Positions 16,724-25,160 of a DNA stretch of 51,003 bases are shown here, piece after piece. Location: NCBI GenBank assembly GCA_910584975.1, contig CAJUEA010000006.1, positions 1 to 51,003 on the forward strand, read 5' to 3'. This DNA comes from an uncultured Christensenella sp. Lineage in GTDB: Bacteria; Bacillota; Clostridia; Christensenellales; UBA3700. Numbering within the stretch: position 1 is the first letter of the stretch; each line of letters begins with the position of its first letter. The position numbers were made by a program, and so were the translations under genes. The notes beneath the pieces were generated by a model. It was not told where the DNA came from and did not search any database. It saw only the letters and a list, made by a program, of their open reading frames with translations.

Positions 16724-19700
16724 TAGTTGTTTTCAACCTCCCTTATCGGTTTAATCAAAAATGAGAACTTAAATGGTCTATGTTTGCTCAAAATAAATTT
16801 AAACTCATCTCTTGTATCCGGTCCACAACTATTTGAGCCAACGCCACGAACAAAGCCATCAATGCTGATATTGTTAAGCTCCATAATAGCAACATCTTCC
16901 AAATGCTTTGCAGCAATCAAATTGTCGTCAGTAGTAGTTTTTGCATTGAAATTAAATGGTTTGTCAATAGCAACAAACTCAAGTCCAATTCCATTTTCAT
17001 TGGTCACTTGAACCCAACGCACTCCACTTCTGTTGCCGGACTCTTGTGGTTTAATATAAGGCTCAAGCATATCTGATGTTGTTGTTTCAAAAATACCAAG
17101 TTTAGCTTGATTTAAAAAGTCAGAATAGTTTTCAACATTGCCATAGCCATAATATTTTACATTGCTAAAATCTTTTGCCATCTCCAAGCTATAACCAATT
17201 TTTGGCAAATCAAATTTACCACGCAAAGACACAAACTCGCTGTCAACTTGAATCTCGCCTTTTGTTCCAAAGGTATATTTTGTTTTATACTCAATTATGC
17301 GTTTGCCTTTGGCTGAAAGATAATGCTTTGTCGCAACCATACTTGCAGCCTCATCATAATCAATTCCACCAAACTCAACATTCAATTTGTCTAGTCCTGC
17401 TTTTTGCCAAGCAAGCATAACATTTCTGTAATTGTCAATTGGTGCAGAATACACATTGCCCACAAGTCCTGACATACCATCTGGACGCAATGGTTTGTAA
17501 TTCAAAAGTTGTACTCCATCTATCTTATAACTTGTGATAAGCCCAGAAAGCAGATTGATAACAAGCACACCACCATCAAAAGTAATACGCAAGTTTTCGC
17601 CACTGTCTATTGCTTGAACACCTGGCTTAATATCGATTTTCGGAAGATTTTCGCTGATTTTCAAGCAATCTTCACCCAAAACTTTATCAGTAATTTTTGA
17701 TATATATGTCATAATAAGATAGCAGTCTTTACCAATTGATTTTGTAATTTCTTTTGGCAAACAAGCAAAGCCTTTTGCACCAATAACAATATCCAAAGTT
17801 CCATTTTTTTGCAAAACACCACTATCATATACAGCCCAATTTATTGCAATATTTTCTGTTGTCAAAAAGTCTTGCCTGTTATAAACAACAAATTCTCCAC
17901 CTTCATTGTAAGTCCTTACAGGGCTGTAAACATTTTTCATACACAACGCACCCGTATGAGGTCTGCCATCCGGATAAAGCAATCCATCCACACAGAAGTT
18001 GCTGTCGTGCTTTTTCTCGCCATGGTCGCCACCATAAGTGTAAAGATATTTTGCTCCCTTTTCAGTGTGTTTTACGCTATGGTCACGCCATTCCCAAACA
18101 AATCCTCCTGGCAAGCTATCTTTTTTGTACCATTTATCCCAATAAAAATCTAAATCACCGGGTCCAACACCCATTGCATGTGCATATTCGCAAAGCATAT
18201 ATGGCTTGTCATAAAACTTTGAAGGCAATTTTCCATCCAAATACTTTTGGAACTTTTTGGCAGGAGAATACATTTCAGAGCAAACATCATAAGCAAAGCG
18301 TTTTGTGCGAATTACCGCCTCATAATGAACTGGTATGCTTGAAAGTTTTTTCAAATTTTCATAGCAATAGTCTTGACATTTGTATCCGTGAGACTCATTG
18401 CCCAGTGACCACAAAGTTACTGCAACAGAGTTTTTGTCACGCTCATACATCCTTTTAACTCTGTCCCACATATGATCTTTCCATTTAAGATTATGACTGA
18501 TTGAGTTTGGTTTCCAAACATCCCCACCTACAACTCCGTGAGTTTCAATGTCTGCCTCATCCACAACATAAATGCCGTAGTGTTCACACATCAAAATAAA
18601 AATTGGGTCAGGTGGATAATGCGATGTTCTTACGCTGTTCACATTGTATTCTTTCATTGATTCAATGTCACGCTTATAATCCTCAACAGTCATATAATAT
18701 CCGTGCAATTCGTTTGAATCGTGATGATTTACTCCCCTAAACTTGATTGCCACATCATTAAAATAAAGCACATTTGCACGAATCCTTACATCCTTCAAGC
18801 CAAAATCACGACGGAAACACATTGCAACACCCTTGTTGTCAATAAGTTGAATTTCCAAAGTGTAAAGCTCAGGTGTTTCAGCCGACCACTCTATAGCATT
18901 ATCCAAAATGTATCTAATCTTTTCACCATTGTTTGTGGTTATAGTATGCAAAACATTGTCGCCTTTTTTGATTGTGTAAATAAGGCTGTATAAATTACCA
19001 ACTACATCTGCACTGATATAAAGCTCATATCTACCTTTAGACAGATATTTTGGGTCAATTGAAAAATCTCTTACAAAGGTTGCACCATAATGAGTAAGAT
19101 AAACATCACGGAAAATTCCGTTATTCCTAAACATATCTTGACACTCAAGATATGTTCCGTTACACCATTTGTAAATCAAACAAATTATTTCGTTTTCTCC
19201 ATTTTGCAAATATTGTGCAACATTGAACTCGGCTGTGTTATGAGAACCTTCGCTATAACCAACAAACTCTCCATTTATGTACAATTCAAAGCTTGAAGCT
19301 ACACCAAGAAAAGTTAAAACTTCATTTGCACTAACATGGTCAAGATTAATCACTTTGTGCAACAAAGTAACAGGAGTGTCCTTTGGTACATATGGCACAG
19401 TTGGCTTAAACTCATATCTTTGATTGACATAGCAAGGAGGTTCAATGCCTTGATATTGAAAGCATCCTGGAACATTGATTTTGCTGAATTTGTAACCATT
19501 TGCTTGAGTATCAAACTCTCCAAATAAATTTCTGTTATCATCAAAATACAGCATATTCCAATAACCATTAAGCAGTGTAATCATATCGCTGTTATATCTT
19601 TCCGTCAAATAGTCATTAGCATACATTACATCCGGATTTCTGAACGGGATATAATAACTTCTTGCACGCATTTTGTTAACTTCAAACACTTCAAACTTAT

Positions 19701-19731
19701 TAAAATATTCATGCTTAAAATTGTAAATCAT
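16723..19731 (-). CDS. lacZ: Beta-galactosidase, glycoside hydrolase family 2
   Basis: 1002 residues from MIYNFKHEYF; this ATG at 19731 has GAGGT five bases upstream, while the longer frame start 13 codons earlier has no site. The five-domain LacZ plan is visible: sugar-binding domain (LNGYWNMLYF... NVPGCFQYQG), immunoglobulin-like linkers, the TIM barrel with RGVNHHDSNELHGY, RTSHYPPDP and DEADIETHG, acid/base Glu446 in WSLGNESHGY and nucleophile Glu515 in CEYAHAMG, then a small-chain domain. There is no signal peptide, so the enzyme works in the cytoplasm on imported galactosides. It is followed by the exonuclease with a 1-base overlap. A GCTTG/CAAGC repeat lies just before the ribosome site. 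Confidence 0.96.
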   Translation of the reverse strand: MIYNFKHEYFNKFEVFEVNKMRARSYYIPFRNPDVMYANDYLTERYNSDMITLLNGYWNMLYFDDNRNLFGEFDTQANGYKFSKINVPGCFQYQGIEPPCYVNQRYEFKPTVPYVPKDTPVTLLHKVINLDHVSANEVLTFLGVASSFELYINGEFVGYSEGSHNTAEFNVAQYLQNGENEIICLIYKWCNGTYLECQDMFRNNGIFRDVYLTHYGATFVRDFSIDPKYLSKGRYELYISADVVGNLYSLIYTIKKGDNVLHTITTNNGEKIRYILDNAIEWSAETPELYTLEIQLIDNKGVAMCFRRDFGLKDVRIRANVLYFNDVAIKFRGVNHHDSNELHGYYMTVEDYKRDIESMKEYNVNSVRTSHYPPDPIFILMCEHYGIYVVDEADIETHGVVGGDVWKPNSISHNLKWKDHMWDRVKRMYERDKNSVAVTLWSLGNESHGYKCQDYCYENLKKLSSIPVHYEAVIRTKRFAYDVCSEMYSPAKKFQKYLDGKLPSKFYDKPYMLCEYAHAMGVGPGDLDFYWDKWYKKDSLPGGFVWEWRDHSVKHTEKGAKYLYTYGGDHGEKKHDSNFCVDGLLYPDGRPHTGALCMKNVYSPVRTYNEGGEFVVYNRQDFLTTENIAINWAVYDSGVLQKNGTLDIVIGAKGFACLPKEITKSIGKDCYLIMTYISKITDKVLGEDCLKISENLPKIDIKPGVQAIDSGENLRITFDGGVLVINLLSGLITSYKIDGVQLLNYKPLRPDGMSGLVGNVYSAPIDNYRNVMLAWQKAGLDKLNVEFGGIDYDEAASMVATKHYLSAKGKRIIEYKTKYTFGTKGEIQVDSEFVSLRGKFDLPKIGYSLEMAKDFSNVKYYGYGNVENYSDFLNQAKLGIFETTTSDMLEPYIKPQESGNRSGVRWVQVTNENGIGLEFVAIDKPFNFNAKTTTDDNLIAAKHLEDVAIMELNNISIDGFVRGVGSNSCGPDTRDEFKFILSKHRPFKFSFLIKPIREVENN

Positions 19732-19878
19732 AAAAAACCTCTTATCTAAACGCTTGGCATTATCAAGCAAAATTTTATTTTTAAATCAAAAATATTATTA
19801 TTTTATTATAATACATTTTAATTATTATAACATATAAGATACAAAAAATCAATGGTTCCCTAAATTTTTTTTTGGCTA

Positions 19879-20247
19879 TTACTTAATTATAGCGCCAAAC
19901 GGAAACAAACAAACTTTGCCAACTTTTATCCATTGTGCCACAAGTGGGATGCCAAAAATACTCAAAATATTCAAAGTTATTGATACCACTGCGTAAGGAA
20001 TAACCATCCAACCTGCAAAAACAATCCACAACAAATTTAAGGATAAATATCGTTCAAAATAAACACCCACTCTCTTGTTAGTAGGCTTAAAACATAGCCA
20101 GCCTATCCTAAAGCAATTTACTGCCAAAGGATACCCAATAATTGTCAAAGTCAAAATCACGCCAAGCAAAAACCAAAATGTCGCAAGCCATACTCCACCA
20201 AACAATTTCCAAATAAAGTTGCCCACAAAAGATATCACATACTTCAT
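19879..20247 (-). CDS. yccF: YccF-family inner-membrane protein
   Basis: 122 residues with two related hydrophobic halves: GGVWLATFWFLLGVILTLTIIGYPLAVNCFRIGWLCFKP and LNLLWIVFAGWMVIPYAVVSITLNILSIFGIPLVAQWIKVGKVCLFPFG. The repeated I-G-x-P-L and the phi-x-P-x-G ending are typical of the YccF (DUF307) domain. It is an integral membrane protein of unknown function. No clear ribosome-binding site precedes the ATG, so expression may be low or the start slightly different. It stands alone between lacZ and the rubrerythrin terminator. Confidence 0.85.
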   Translation of the reverse strand: MKYVISFVGNFIWKLFGGVWLATFWFLLGVILTLTIIGYPLAVNCFRIGWLCFKPTNKRVGVYFERYLSLNLLWIVFAGWMVIPYAVVSITLNILSIFGIPLVAQWIKVGKVCLFPFGAIIK

Positions 20248-20457
20248 ATGATTAGTATGTGGTTAAGCCTTATTTTTAATACTGCGACAAAATCAAAGGT
20301 AAAATTACTTTTTGCATATAAATTATTTTGCATATTTTGATATTTTATTTTCATTAATAATTTTAAACAAACTTAATTTCTTTTATTTATTGTTATTTGA
20401 CACATAATCTATTTTTTTTAATTTTCCTTTGTCATTTAATAAAGAATAAAAATAGCA

Positions 20458-20487
20458 AACAAAAAAGTGGCAGAAAACTGCCACTTA
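20458..20487 (-). terminator. Terminator of the perR-rubrerythrin operon
   Basis: A 9-bp perfect stem (AAGTGGCAG, 20465-20473, with CTGCCACTT, 20478-20486) has a four-base loop and is followed on the minus strand by a run of T. It is 24 bp past the rubrerythrin stop. Confidence 0.85.
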
Positions 20488-20510
20488 ATTTGCACAATAA
20501 CTTTTTTGTC

Positions 20511-21056
20511 TTATTTGAAATATCTGCTCAAAAGACCTTGGAAACCTTGACCATGTCTTGCCTCGTCTTTAGCCATCTCGTGTACAGTGTCGTGTACAGC
20601 GTCATAACCAAGTTGCTTAGCAAGTTTTGCAAGCTCAAATTTACCTGCACAAGCGCCATTTTCAGCCTCTGCTCTCATCTCAAGATTGCGTTTTGTGCTG
20701 TCAGTCAACACATTGCCAAGAAGTTCAGCAAATTTTGCTGCATGCTCAGCCTCTTCCAAAGCATATCTCTTGTAAGCCTCAGCAATTTCAGGATAACCTT
20801 CTCTGTCAGCTTGACGGCTCATAGCAAGGTACATACCAACCTCTGTGCACTCACCTTCAAAGTTAGCTTTCAATCCTGCGATAACCTCTGCATCAAGATC
20901 TTTAGCACTGCCAACAACATGCTCAGTTGCCCAATTCATAACAGCATCTTTCATCTCATTGAATTTATCGGCAGGAACACCACATTGAGGGCATTTTGCT
21001 GGGGCAGAATCCCCTTCGTGAACATAACCACATACAGAACAAACAAATTTTTTCAT
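20511..21056 (-). CDS. Reverse rubrerythrin (peroxide-reducing di-iron protein)
   Basis: 181 residues with the order rubredoxin first, ferritin-like second, which defines reverse rubrerythrins, known in clostridia as NADH-dependent peroxide reductases. The rubredoxin iron site is CSVCGY (6, 9) and CPQCG (22, 25). The four-helix di-iron domain carries EGECTEVGMYLAMSRQADREG, EEAEHA (101-106) and KDEARHG (163-169), giving the Glu/His ligands. It detoxifies hydrogen peroxide in the cytoplasm of anaerobes, taking electrons from NADH via a reductase. It lies 54 bp after perR and shares its promoter, so it should rise when PerR is inactivated by peroxide. Confidence 0.95.
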   Translation of the reverse strand: MKKFVCSVCGYVHEGDSAPAKCPQCGVPADKFNEMKDAVMNWATEHVVGSAKDLDAEVIAGLKANFEGECTEVGMYLAMSRQADREGYPEIAEAYKRYALEEAEHAAKFAELLGNVLTDSTKRNLEMRAEAENGACAGKFELAKLAKQLGYDAVHDTVHEMAKDEARHGQGFQGLLSRYFK

Positions 21057-21110
21057 AATATATCTCCTTTTATTTGTGTTAAATTTATTACATTAAAACT
21101 AAAGTTTCAA

Positions 21111-21494
21111 TTACTTTACTTGCTTTCCACTGCATTTTGGACAAAGTCCGTAATACACCAAGCTGAAACTTTTTGGAACAGCACCGTTGCTTTCATTTAA
21201 TTTTATATTTATCTTGCTTTTGCTATCGTCGAAATCAATAACTGCACCACACTTTTCGCAAATCAAATGGCTATGCCTTGAAGTGTCCGCATCAAATCTA
21301 TCTTTTTCAAAAATTCCCGGAACCTTAATTGCCATACCATTGTCAACCAACTGGTTCAAGTTCCTATAAACGGTTCCTTTTGAAATGTTCGGTGCACAAA
21401 CTCTTGCCATTTCATAGACTGTATCTGCTGTTGGATGCTCTTTTGTACTTTTCAGCACATCATAGACGATATCTCTTTGAACAGACTTATTCAT
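21111..21494 (-). CDS. perR: PerR-type peroxide-sensing Fur-family repressor
   Basis: 127 residues. The winged helix contains HPTADTVYEMARVCAPNISKGTVYRNLNQLVDNG. The regulatory-metal residues match Bacillus PerR: His20 in HPTAD, Asp68 in DRFD, His74 and His76 in SRHSH, where metal-catalysed His oxidation would release DNA. Two CxxC pairs (79/82, 118/121) form the structural zinc site. These residues favour PerR over Fur or Zur. The start has TTTGGAG upstream. The promoter overlaps a perfect palindrome (21548-21564), consistent with autoregulation, and the adjacent rubrerythrin is a classic PerR target. Confidence 0.92.
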   Translation of the reverse strand: MNKSVQRDIVYDVLKSTKEHPTADTVYEMARVCAPNISKGTVYRNLNQLVDNGMAIKVPGIFEKDRFDADTSRHSHLICEKCGAVIDFDDSKSKINIKLNESNGAVPKSFSLVYYGLCPKCSGKQVK

Positions 21495-21547
21495 ATTATC
21501 TCCAAAAATTAAACATTATTACCAAAATATATTCAAGAAGTTATAAT

Positions 21548-21564
21548 TTAGTAATGATTACTAA
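21548..21564. promoter_or_regulatory. PerR/Fur-type operator
   Basis: TTAGTAAT-G-ATTACTAA is a perfect 8-1-8 palindrome resembling the PerR box TTATAATNATTATAA. It lies directly after the -10 of the perR promoter and covers the expected start point. Confidence 0.75.
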
Positions 21565-21567
21565 TTT

Positions 21568-21596
21568 AGTATAACATTATCCACTGCAAATGTCAA
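21568..21596 (-). promoter_or_regulatory. Sigma-A promoter of perR-rubrerythrin
   Basis: TTGACA (21591-21596), 17-bp spacer, then TATACT (21568-21573) preceded by TGT as an extended -10 on the minus strand. Confidence 0.85.
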
Positions 21597-21692
21597 CAAA
21601 AATTTAAAAATAATTATAAATTTAGCAAAAAATGTTAAAAATACATATAAAAAAGTATGAAAAAATCCACACAAAAAGGATAATTTAAAATT

Positions 21693-23282
21693 ATGCAACT
21701 AATTAACACAAAAATCAACTATGAAATTGGCGAAACAGAGGTTTTTACAACACAACTAATCAACAATGATTACTCAATTAATATCCACATAAAAGAGAAT
21801 TTATTGAAAGCTAACATATCAACAAGCAAACAATTGCACAATTTTAAAATCGATTTTTATGTTAAAATCGATTCAAGCTATAGTGAATTTTTGACAAACG
21901 GATATCAAACTTGGATGCCATCACAAAAAATTATTGAAAATGGCAAAAGTTGCCCATTAAAAAATAAAATGCTTGCAAAAATCACAAAAGGTACAGGACT
22001 TGATTATTTGGGTGAATACAACAACCCTTATGATAAAGAGACAAGTTTTGGATTATGTTACTTTAAAACAAAAGATAGCAACAAGACTTTGTTGTTTTGC
22101 AGTTTAAGTGAGCTAGACACTTTCACCAAATACACTTTTGACTTTGAAAGACATATCCTTAAAATTTCACGCGAGTTCTATGGCTATTCTATCAACAAAA
22201 ATATGGAAATTGCAAATATTCTTTTAATAGAAGGCAATTATTATGAAGCATTTGCTGAACTTAAAGAAAAATTAAACAATAACACTAACCTAAATACTAC
22301 TGCAATTGAAAATAGAAAAATAGATGATAAAAATACACAAAATGATTCAGCTGACACAAAAGAAAATAAAAATATTAAACATAATAATGTTAGCATAGCA
22401 AATGCACATCAAGGCACACCACAAAGAATTATTGGATATAATACTTTTTGCGAATTTCAAAATAATATTAGTCAGCAAATAATCAACAACAAAATTTATT
22501 CAATCAACAAAATATACAATGCTTTTTTTATTGGAGATGGTTATTCTGAAAAAAGCTGTGATATTTTTAACATTGACAACAAGCGTTTTCCAACCGGACT
22601 AAAGCCTATTGTGGATAGCATTCATGAAAAAGGAATTAAAGCAGGCATATGGATCGCACCATTTGCAATTTCTCCACTTTCACAATCTTTTTCAAAATAC
22701 GCTGACATTGCACTAAAGCAAAATAACAAACAAGCAATCACTTGCCCATTTTGGAACGGAACTTATTCCATTGACATCACTTTGCCTGATAGTCAAGAAT
22801 ATTTGAAAAATATGTTTGATATAATAATCGATTGTGGCTTTGACATCATTTACTGCGATTGTATTTACTTGGCTGGTAGCATCCCAACTGGTGGCAAAAC
22901 ACAAGCGATGCTAATAAATGACGCAGTAAAACTAATAAAAAAATTTGCGTGCGATAAAACTCTAATTTTTGGGGGCGTTCCGTATTTAAGCGCTTATGGA
23001 AATTGTGATTTTATAAACATTTCATCCGAGCCAAAAAACATATGGCAAAATCCATTAGATTTTTTATCCCCACAAATGCCCATAAGTTCAAAAAGCAATG
23101 TACAAAATCTTCCACTAAAAAAGTACATGGATTTGCTACATTCTTGTATTTACACAATTCCTGACAGCAAAAAAATCAAAACAAAACTGGTAAATTACAT
23201 TGCCCACAATTTTAGCAATATTATGACTTCCGACAAACATATTATTCCAACAACTTATCCAAGTCAGATAAAGCTTGACTAG
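21693..23282 (+). CDS. Divergent GH36-like alpha-galactosidase family protein
   Basis: 529 residues. Family signs are NGYQTWMP (69-76), FFIGDGYSE (278-285) in place of the GH36 DDGW region, GIKAGIWIAPF (314-323), and DIIYCDCIYLAGS, whose Asp389 is the candidate nucleophile. By eye the acid/base region reads INISSEPKNIW, so the usual Asp may be Glu446; this needs a real alignment. The protein is about 150-200 residues shorter than standard bacterial GH36, and residues 194-242 are a low-complexity Asn/Lys/Asp-rich insert. No signal peptide. AAGGA lies 12 bases before the ATG. Activity on raffinose-type alpha-galactosides is plausible but not assured. Confidence 0.75.
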   Translation: MQLINTKINYEIGETEVFTTQLINNDYSINIHIKENLLKANISTSKQLHNFKIDFYVKIDSSYSEFLTNGYQTWMPSQKIIENGKSCPLKNKMLAKITKGTGLDYLGEYNNPYDKETSFGLCYFKTKDSNKTLLFCSLSELDTFTKYTFDFERHILKISREFYGYSINKNMEIANILLIEGNYYEAFAELKEKLNNNTNLNTTAIENRKIDDKNTQNDSADTKENKNIKHNNVSIANAHQGTPQRIIGYNTFCEFQNNISQQIINNKIYSINKIYNAFFIGDGYSEKSCDIFNIDNKRFPTGLKPIVDSIHEKGIKAGIWIAPFAISPLSQSFSKYADIALKQNNKQAITCPFWNGTYSIDITLPDSQEYLKNMFDIIIDCGFDIIYCDCIYLAGSIPTGGKTQAMLINDAVKLIKKFACDKTLIFGGVPYLSAYGNCDFINISSEPKNIWQNPLDFLSPQMPISSKSNVQNLPLKKYMDLLHSCIYTIPDSKKIKTKLVNYIAHNFSNIMTSDKHIIPTTYPSQIKLD

Positions 23283-23624
23283 CATTTGTAATACAAATTC
23301 ATTTTACTCAATTTTATATTACAATGTGTAAAAAATCTTTTAACTAAATTTATAGTAGAATTATTATGATATGCAAGCAAAGCTATCAAAAAAAACAAAT
23401 TATTTTGTTTGAAATAAAAACTAAAATTGGTGAAATATAAAAATAATTATGAAAATAAATTTGCCGTGAGAAGAATGTAAAATTTTCAAACTAAAATTTT
23501 TTTATTAAATAAGATTAAAATTAATTGAACGAAGTTTATTTCTTTCAACAGGTAAAAATTACCAATTTTTAAAAAAATAGGCATTAAATATTAAATTTTA
23601 AAAAATTACTTTTTTAATATGGGG

Positions 23625-23668
23625 AAAAAATAATGTCGGCTTGCTCGTTAAAACAAGCAAGTCGACAT
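23625..23668 (-). terminator. Terminator of the small RNA (and possible trxB backstop)
   Basis: A 13-bp stem with one G-U pair (23633-23645 with 23656-23668) and a 10-base loop is followed on the minus strand by TATTTTTT. It would also end any read-through from trxB. Confidence 0.85.
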
Positions 23669-23727
23669 ATGATAAGGGGGAAAATTATGAGTTAATTAAT
23701 CACGAGGTACCACAGCACCTTTATCGT
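23625..23727 (-). ncRNA. Candidate trans-acting small RNA, about 103 nt
   Basis: On the minus strand a near-consensus promoter (23734-23762) is followed after about 100 bases by an intrinsic terminator (23625-23668), with no credible reading frame in the transcript. Predicted parts in order: a 5' hairpin (CACG/CGTG plus AGGT/ACCT with an AUAA bulge, 23700-23728), an A/U linker, an exposed C-rich stretch CCCCCUUAU (minus strand of 23672-23680), and the 13-bp terminator hairpin. C-rich single-stranded segments are the Shine-Dalgarno-pairing seeds of several Firmicutes small RNAs such as RsaE/RoxS. An alternative ACCAC/GUGGU pairing at the 5' end is possible if transcription starts slightly earlier. 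I do not recognise the RNA family. Confidence 0.6.
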
Positions 23728-23733
23728 GGTTAT

Positions 23734-23762
23734 ATAATAACACTTATATTTATAATTGTCAA
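23734..23762 (-). promoter_or_regulatory. Promoter of the small RNA
   Basis: TTGACA (23757-23762), exactly 17 bp, then TATTAT (23734-23739) with a TGT extended -10. No gene start follows it. Confidence 0.8.
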
Positions 23763-23980
23763 ACGAATTTGAATGTTTTTATGTAAATTATATGTAAAAC
23801 ATTTTCTTGTCGAGTTTTATTGAAATTAATTTGATTTTAAGTGCAGATTATTGCACAATCAAAACAAAAACATTTAACAAGAAATAAATGAAAAACAAAT
23901 TCATTTCAAAGTAAACTTATATAAAATATTCATAAAATGTTTGCACAATCATTTGCTAATAAATTTGCTAGCAAACAATG

Positions 23981-24901
23981 TTAGCCCTCAAATTCATTCA
24001 GGATATATTCATTTGCCATTTCAGCTGCAATTGCACCATCACTGCAAGCAGTAATCACTTGCCTAATTTTCTTTTGTCTTACATCGCCTGCCACAAACAC
24101 CCCTTGAATGTTTGTTTTCATATCTTCGCCCGCAATAATATATCCGTATTCATCACGAACAACATCTTTTGCAATATCATTTCCACTTGGAATTTGCCCA
24201 ATAGCAACAAAAACGCCATCCACTTCAAGCTTTGTTTCTTGATTATCCAAAGTATTGCGCAAGACAACGCTTTCAATTTTGTCATTTCCTACAATATCAG
24301 CAACCACACTATTATAATGAATTTTAACGCCACTGCCAATCAACTTGTCGCACTCTGCCTTGCTTGCTCTAAGTTTATCACGCCTGTGCACAAGATTAAC
24401 TTCACTTGCAAATTTTGTCAAATACATACAATCGCTGACAGCTGTATTTCCACCACCAACAACCACCACTTTTTTGTTTTTGTAAAAAGCACCATCACAA
24501 ACTGCACAATAAGAAACTCCTCTGCCGACAAATTTTTCTTCTTGCAAAATGCCCAATTTCCTTGGTGTTGCACCTGCACACAAAATCACAGCCTTGCACA
24601 AAATTTCTCCACTATTTTGAGTGATTACAACTTTTTGTTTATCGCCAAGCTTTGTTTCAATCACGCCGTCATAAATCATTTGAACGCCAAGAGCCTCTGC
24701 ATGTTCCAGCATTTTCATTGCAAGGTCAACCCCACTAATACTTAAATTTGCAGGATAATTATCCACACTTTCCGTATTTGCAATTTGTCCACCTGCAAAT
24801 TGCTTTTCCACAATCGCAACGCTTAATCCTGCACGAACGGCGTAAATGCCTGCAGTCAATCCACTTGGTCCACCACCAATAATCACAACATCAAAATTCA
24901 T
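23981..24901 (-). CDS. trxB: Thioredoxin-disulfide reductase
   Basis: 306 residues from MNFDVVIIGGGPSGLTAGIYAVRAG (FAD-binding GxGxxG); the ATG at 24901 follows AGAGGT, and the frame's longer start is rejected. The redox pair is Cys132/Cys135 in CAVCDG, immediately followed by the NAD(P)H-binding VVVVGGGNTAVSD. The C-terminal GVFVAGDVRQKKIRQVITACSDGAIAA closes the FAD site. It keeps thioredoxin reduced and may also feed peroxide defence. No thioredoxin gene is adjacent. Some clostridial homologues take electrons from ferredoxin instead of NADPH; the pyridine-nucleotide site here looks intact. Confidence 0.94.
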   Translation of the reverse strand: MNFDVVIIGGGPSGLTAGIYAVRAGLSVAIVEKQFAGGQIANTESVDNYPANLSISGVDLAMKMLEHAEALGVQMIYDGVIETKLGDKQKVVITQNSGEILCKAVILCAGATPRKLGILQEEKFVGRGVSYCAVCDGAFYKNKKVVVVGGGNTAVSDCMYLTKFASEVNLVHRRDKLRASKAECDKLIGSGVKIHYNSVVADIVGNDKIESVVLRNTLDNQETKLEVDGVFVAIGQIPSGNDIAKDVVRDEYGYIIAGEDMKTNIQGVFVAGDVRQKKIRQVITACSDGAIAAEMANEYILNEFEG

Positions 24902-25116
24902 AATACCTCTTTTAAAACACAACTATTTTGCATTAACCATTGCAACAAGTTCTTTTTTTGCTTTTTAAAAATGTAAAATTTATATTAGTTTAATCTCAAT
25001 TTTAATAAATCTTACATATTAATTCACTTATTTTATTGCCAAACATCCAATTTATAATCAATTTTTATCATCAAAAGATCTGAAGAATAAAATTTATTTT
25101 CAAAACTACAACAATA

Positions 25117-25154
25117 TAAAAAGTAAATTTTAAAAAAGCTTAAAATTTACTTTT
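25117..25154 (-). terminator. Terminator of the MBL/kinase-like operon
   Basis: A perfect 15-bp stem (25119-25133 with 25140-25154) and six-base loop lies 7 bp after the last stop codon of the operon. The stem is A/U rich and ends in U residues on the minus strand. Confidence 0.7.
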
Positions 25155-25160
25155 AACTGA

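Larger units (their letters stand above)
23283..23980. other. 698-bp intergenic region containing a small-RNA unit
   Basis: Between the GH36-like gene and the end of trxB. The main element is the promoter-terminator unit at 23625-23762. A short ATTTGTA-A-TACAAAT palindrome follows the GH36-like stop codon and may be a weak end signal. The remaining sequence is A/T-rich with no coding potential that I can support. Confidence 0.6.

Noticed and set aside
20397..21200. Long 267-codon plus-strand open frame
   Set aside because: It is antisense to the clearly identified rubrerythrin and PerR genes. Its Cys/Phe/Ser-rich composition is typical of a shadow frame.
23633..23695. Twenty-codon plus-strand frame starting MSACSLKQ, with AAGGGGG-ATTATGAGTTAA inside
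   Set aside because: The frame consists mostly of the two arms of the minus-strand terminator and has no plus-strand promoter. The opposite-strand promoter-terminator reading explains the sequence better.
23700..23730. GUGGUACC in the small RNA resembles the T-box core
   Set aside because: A T-box needs a long stem I and a downstream aminoacyl-synthetase or amino-acid gene. The transcript starts only about 10-15 bases upstream and ends at a terminator with no gene.
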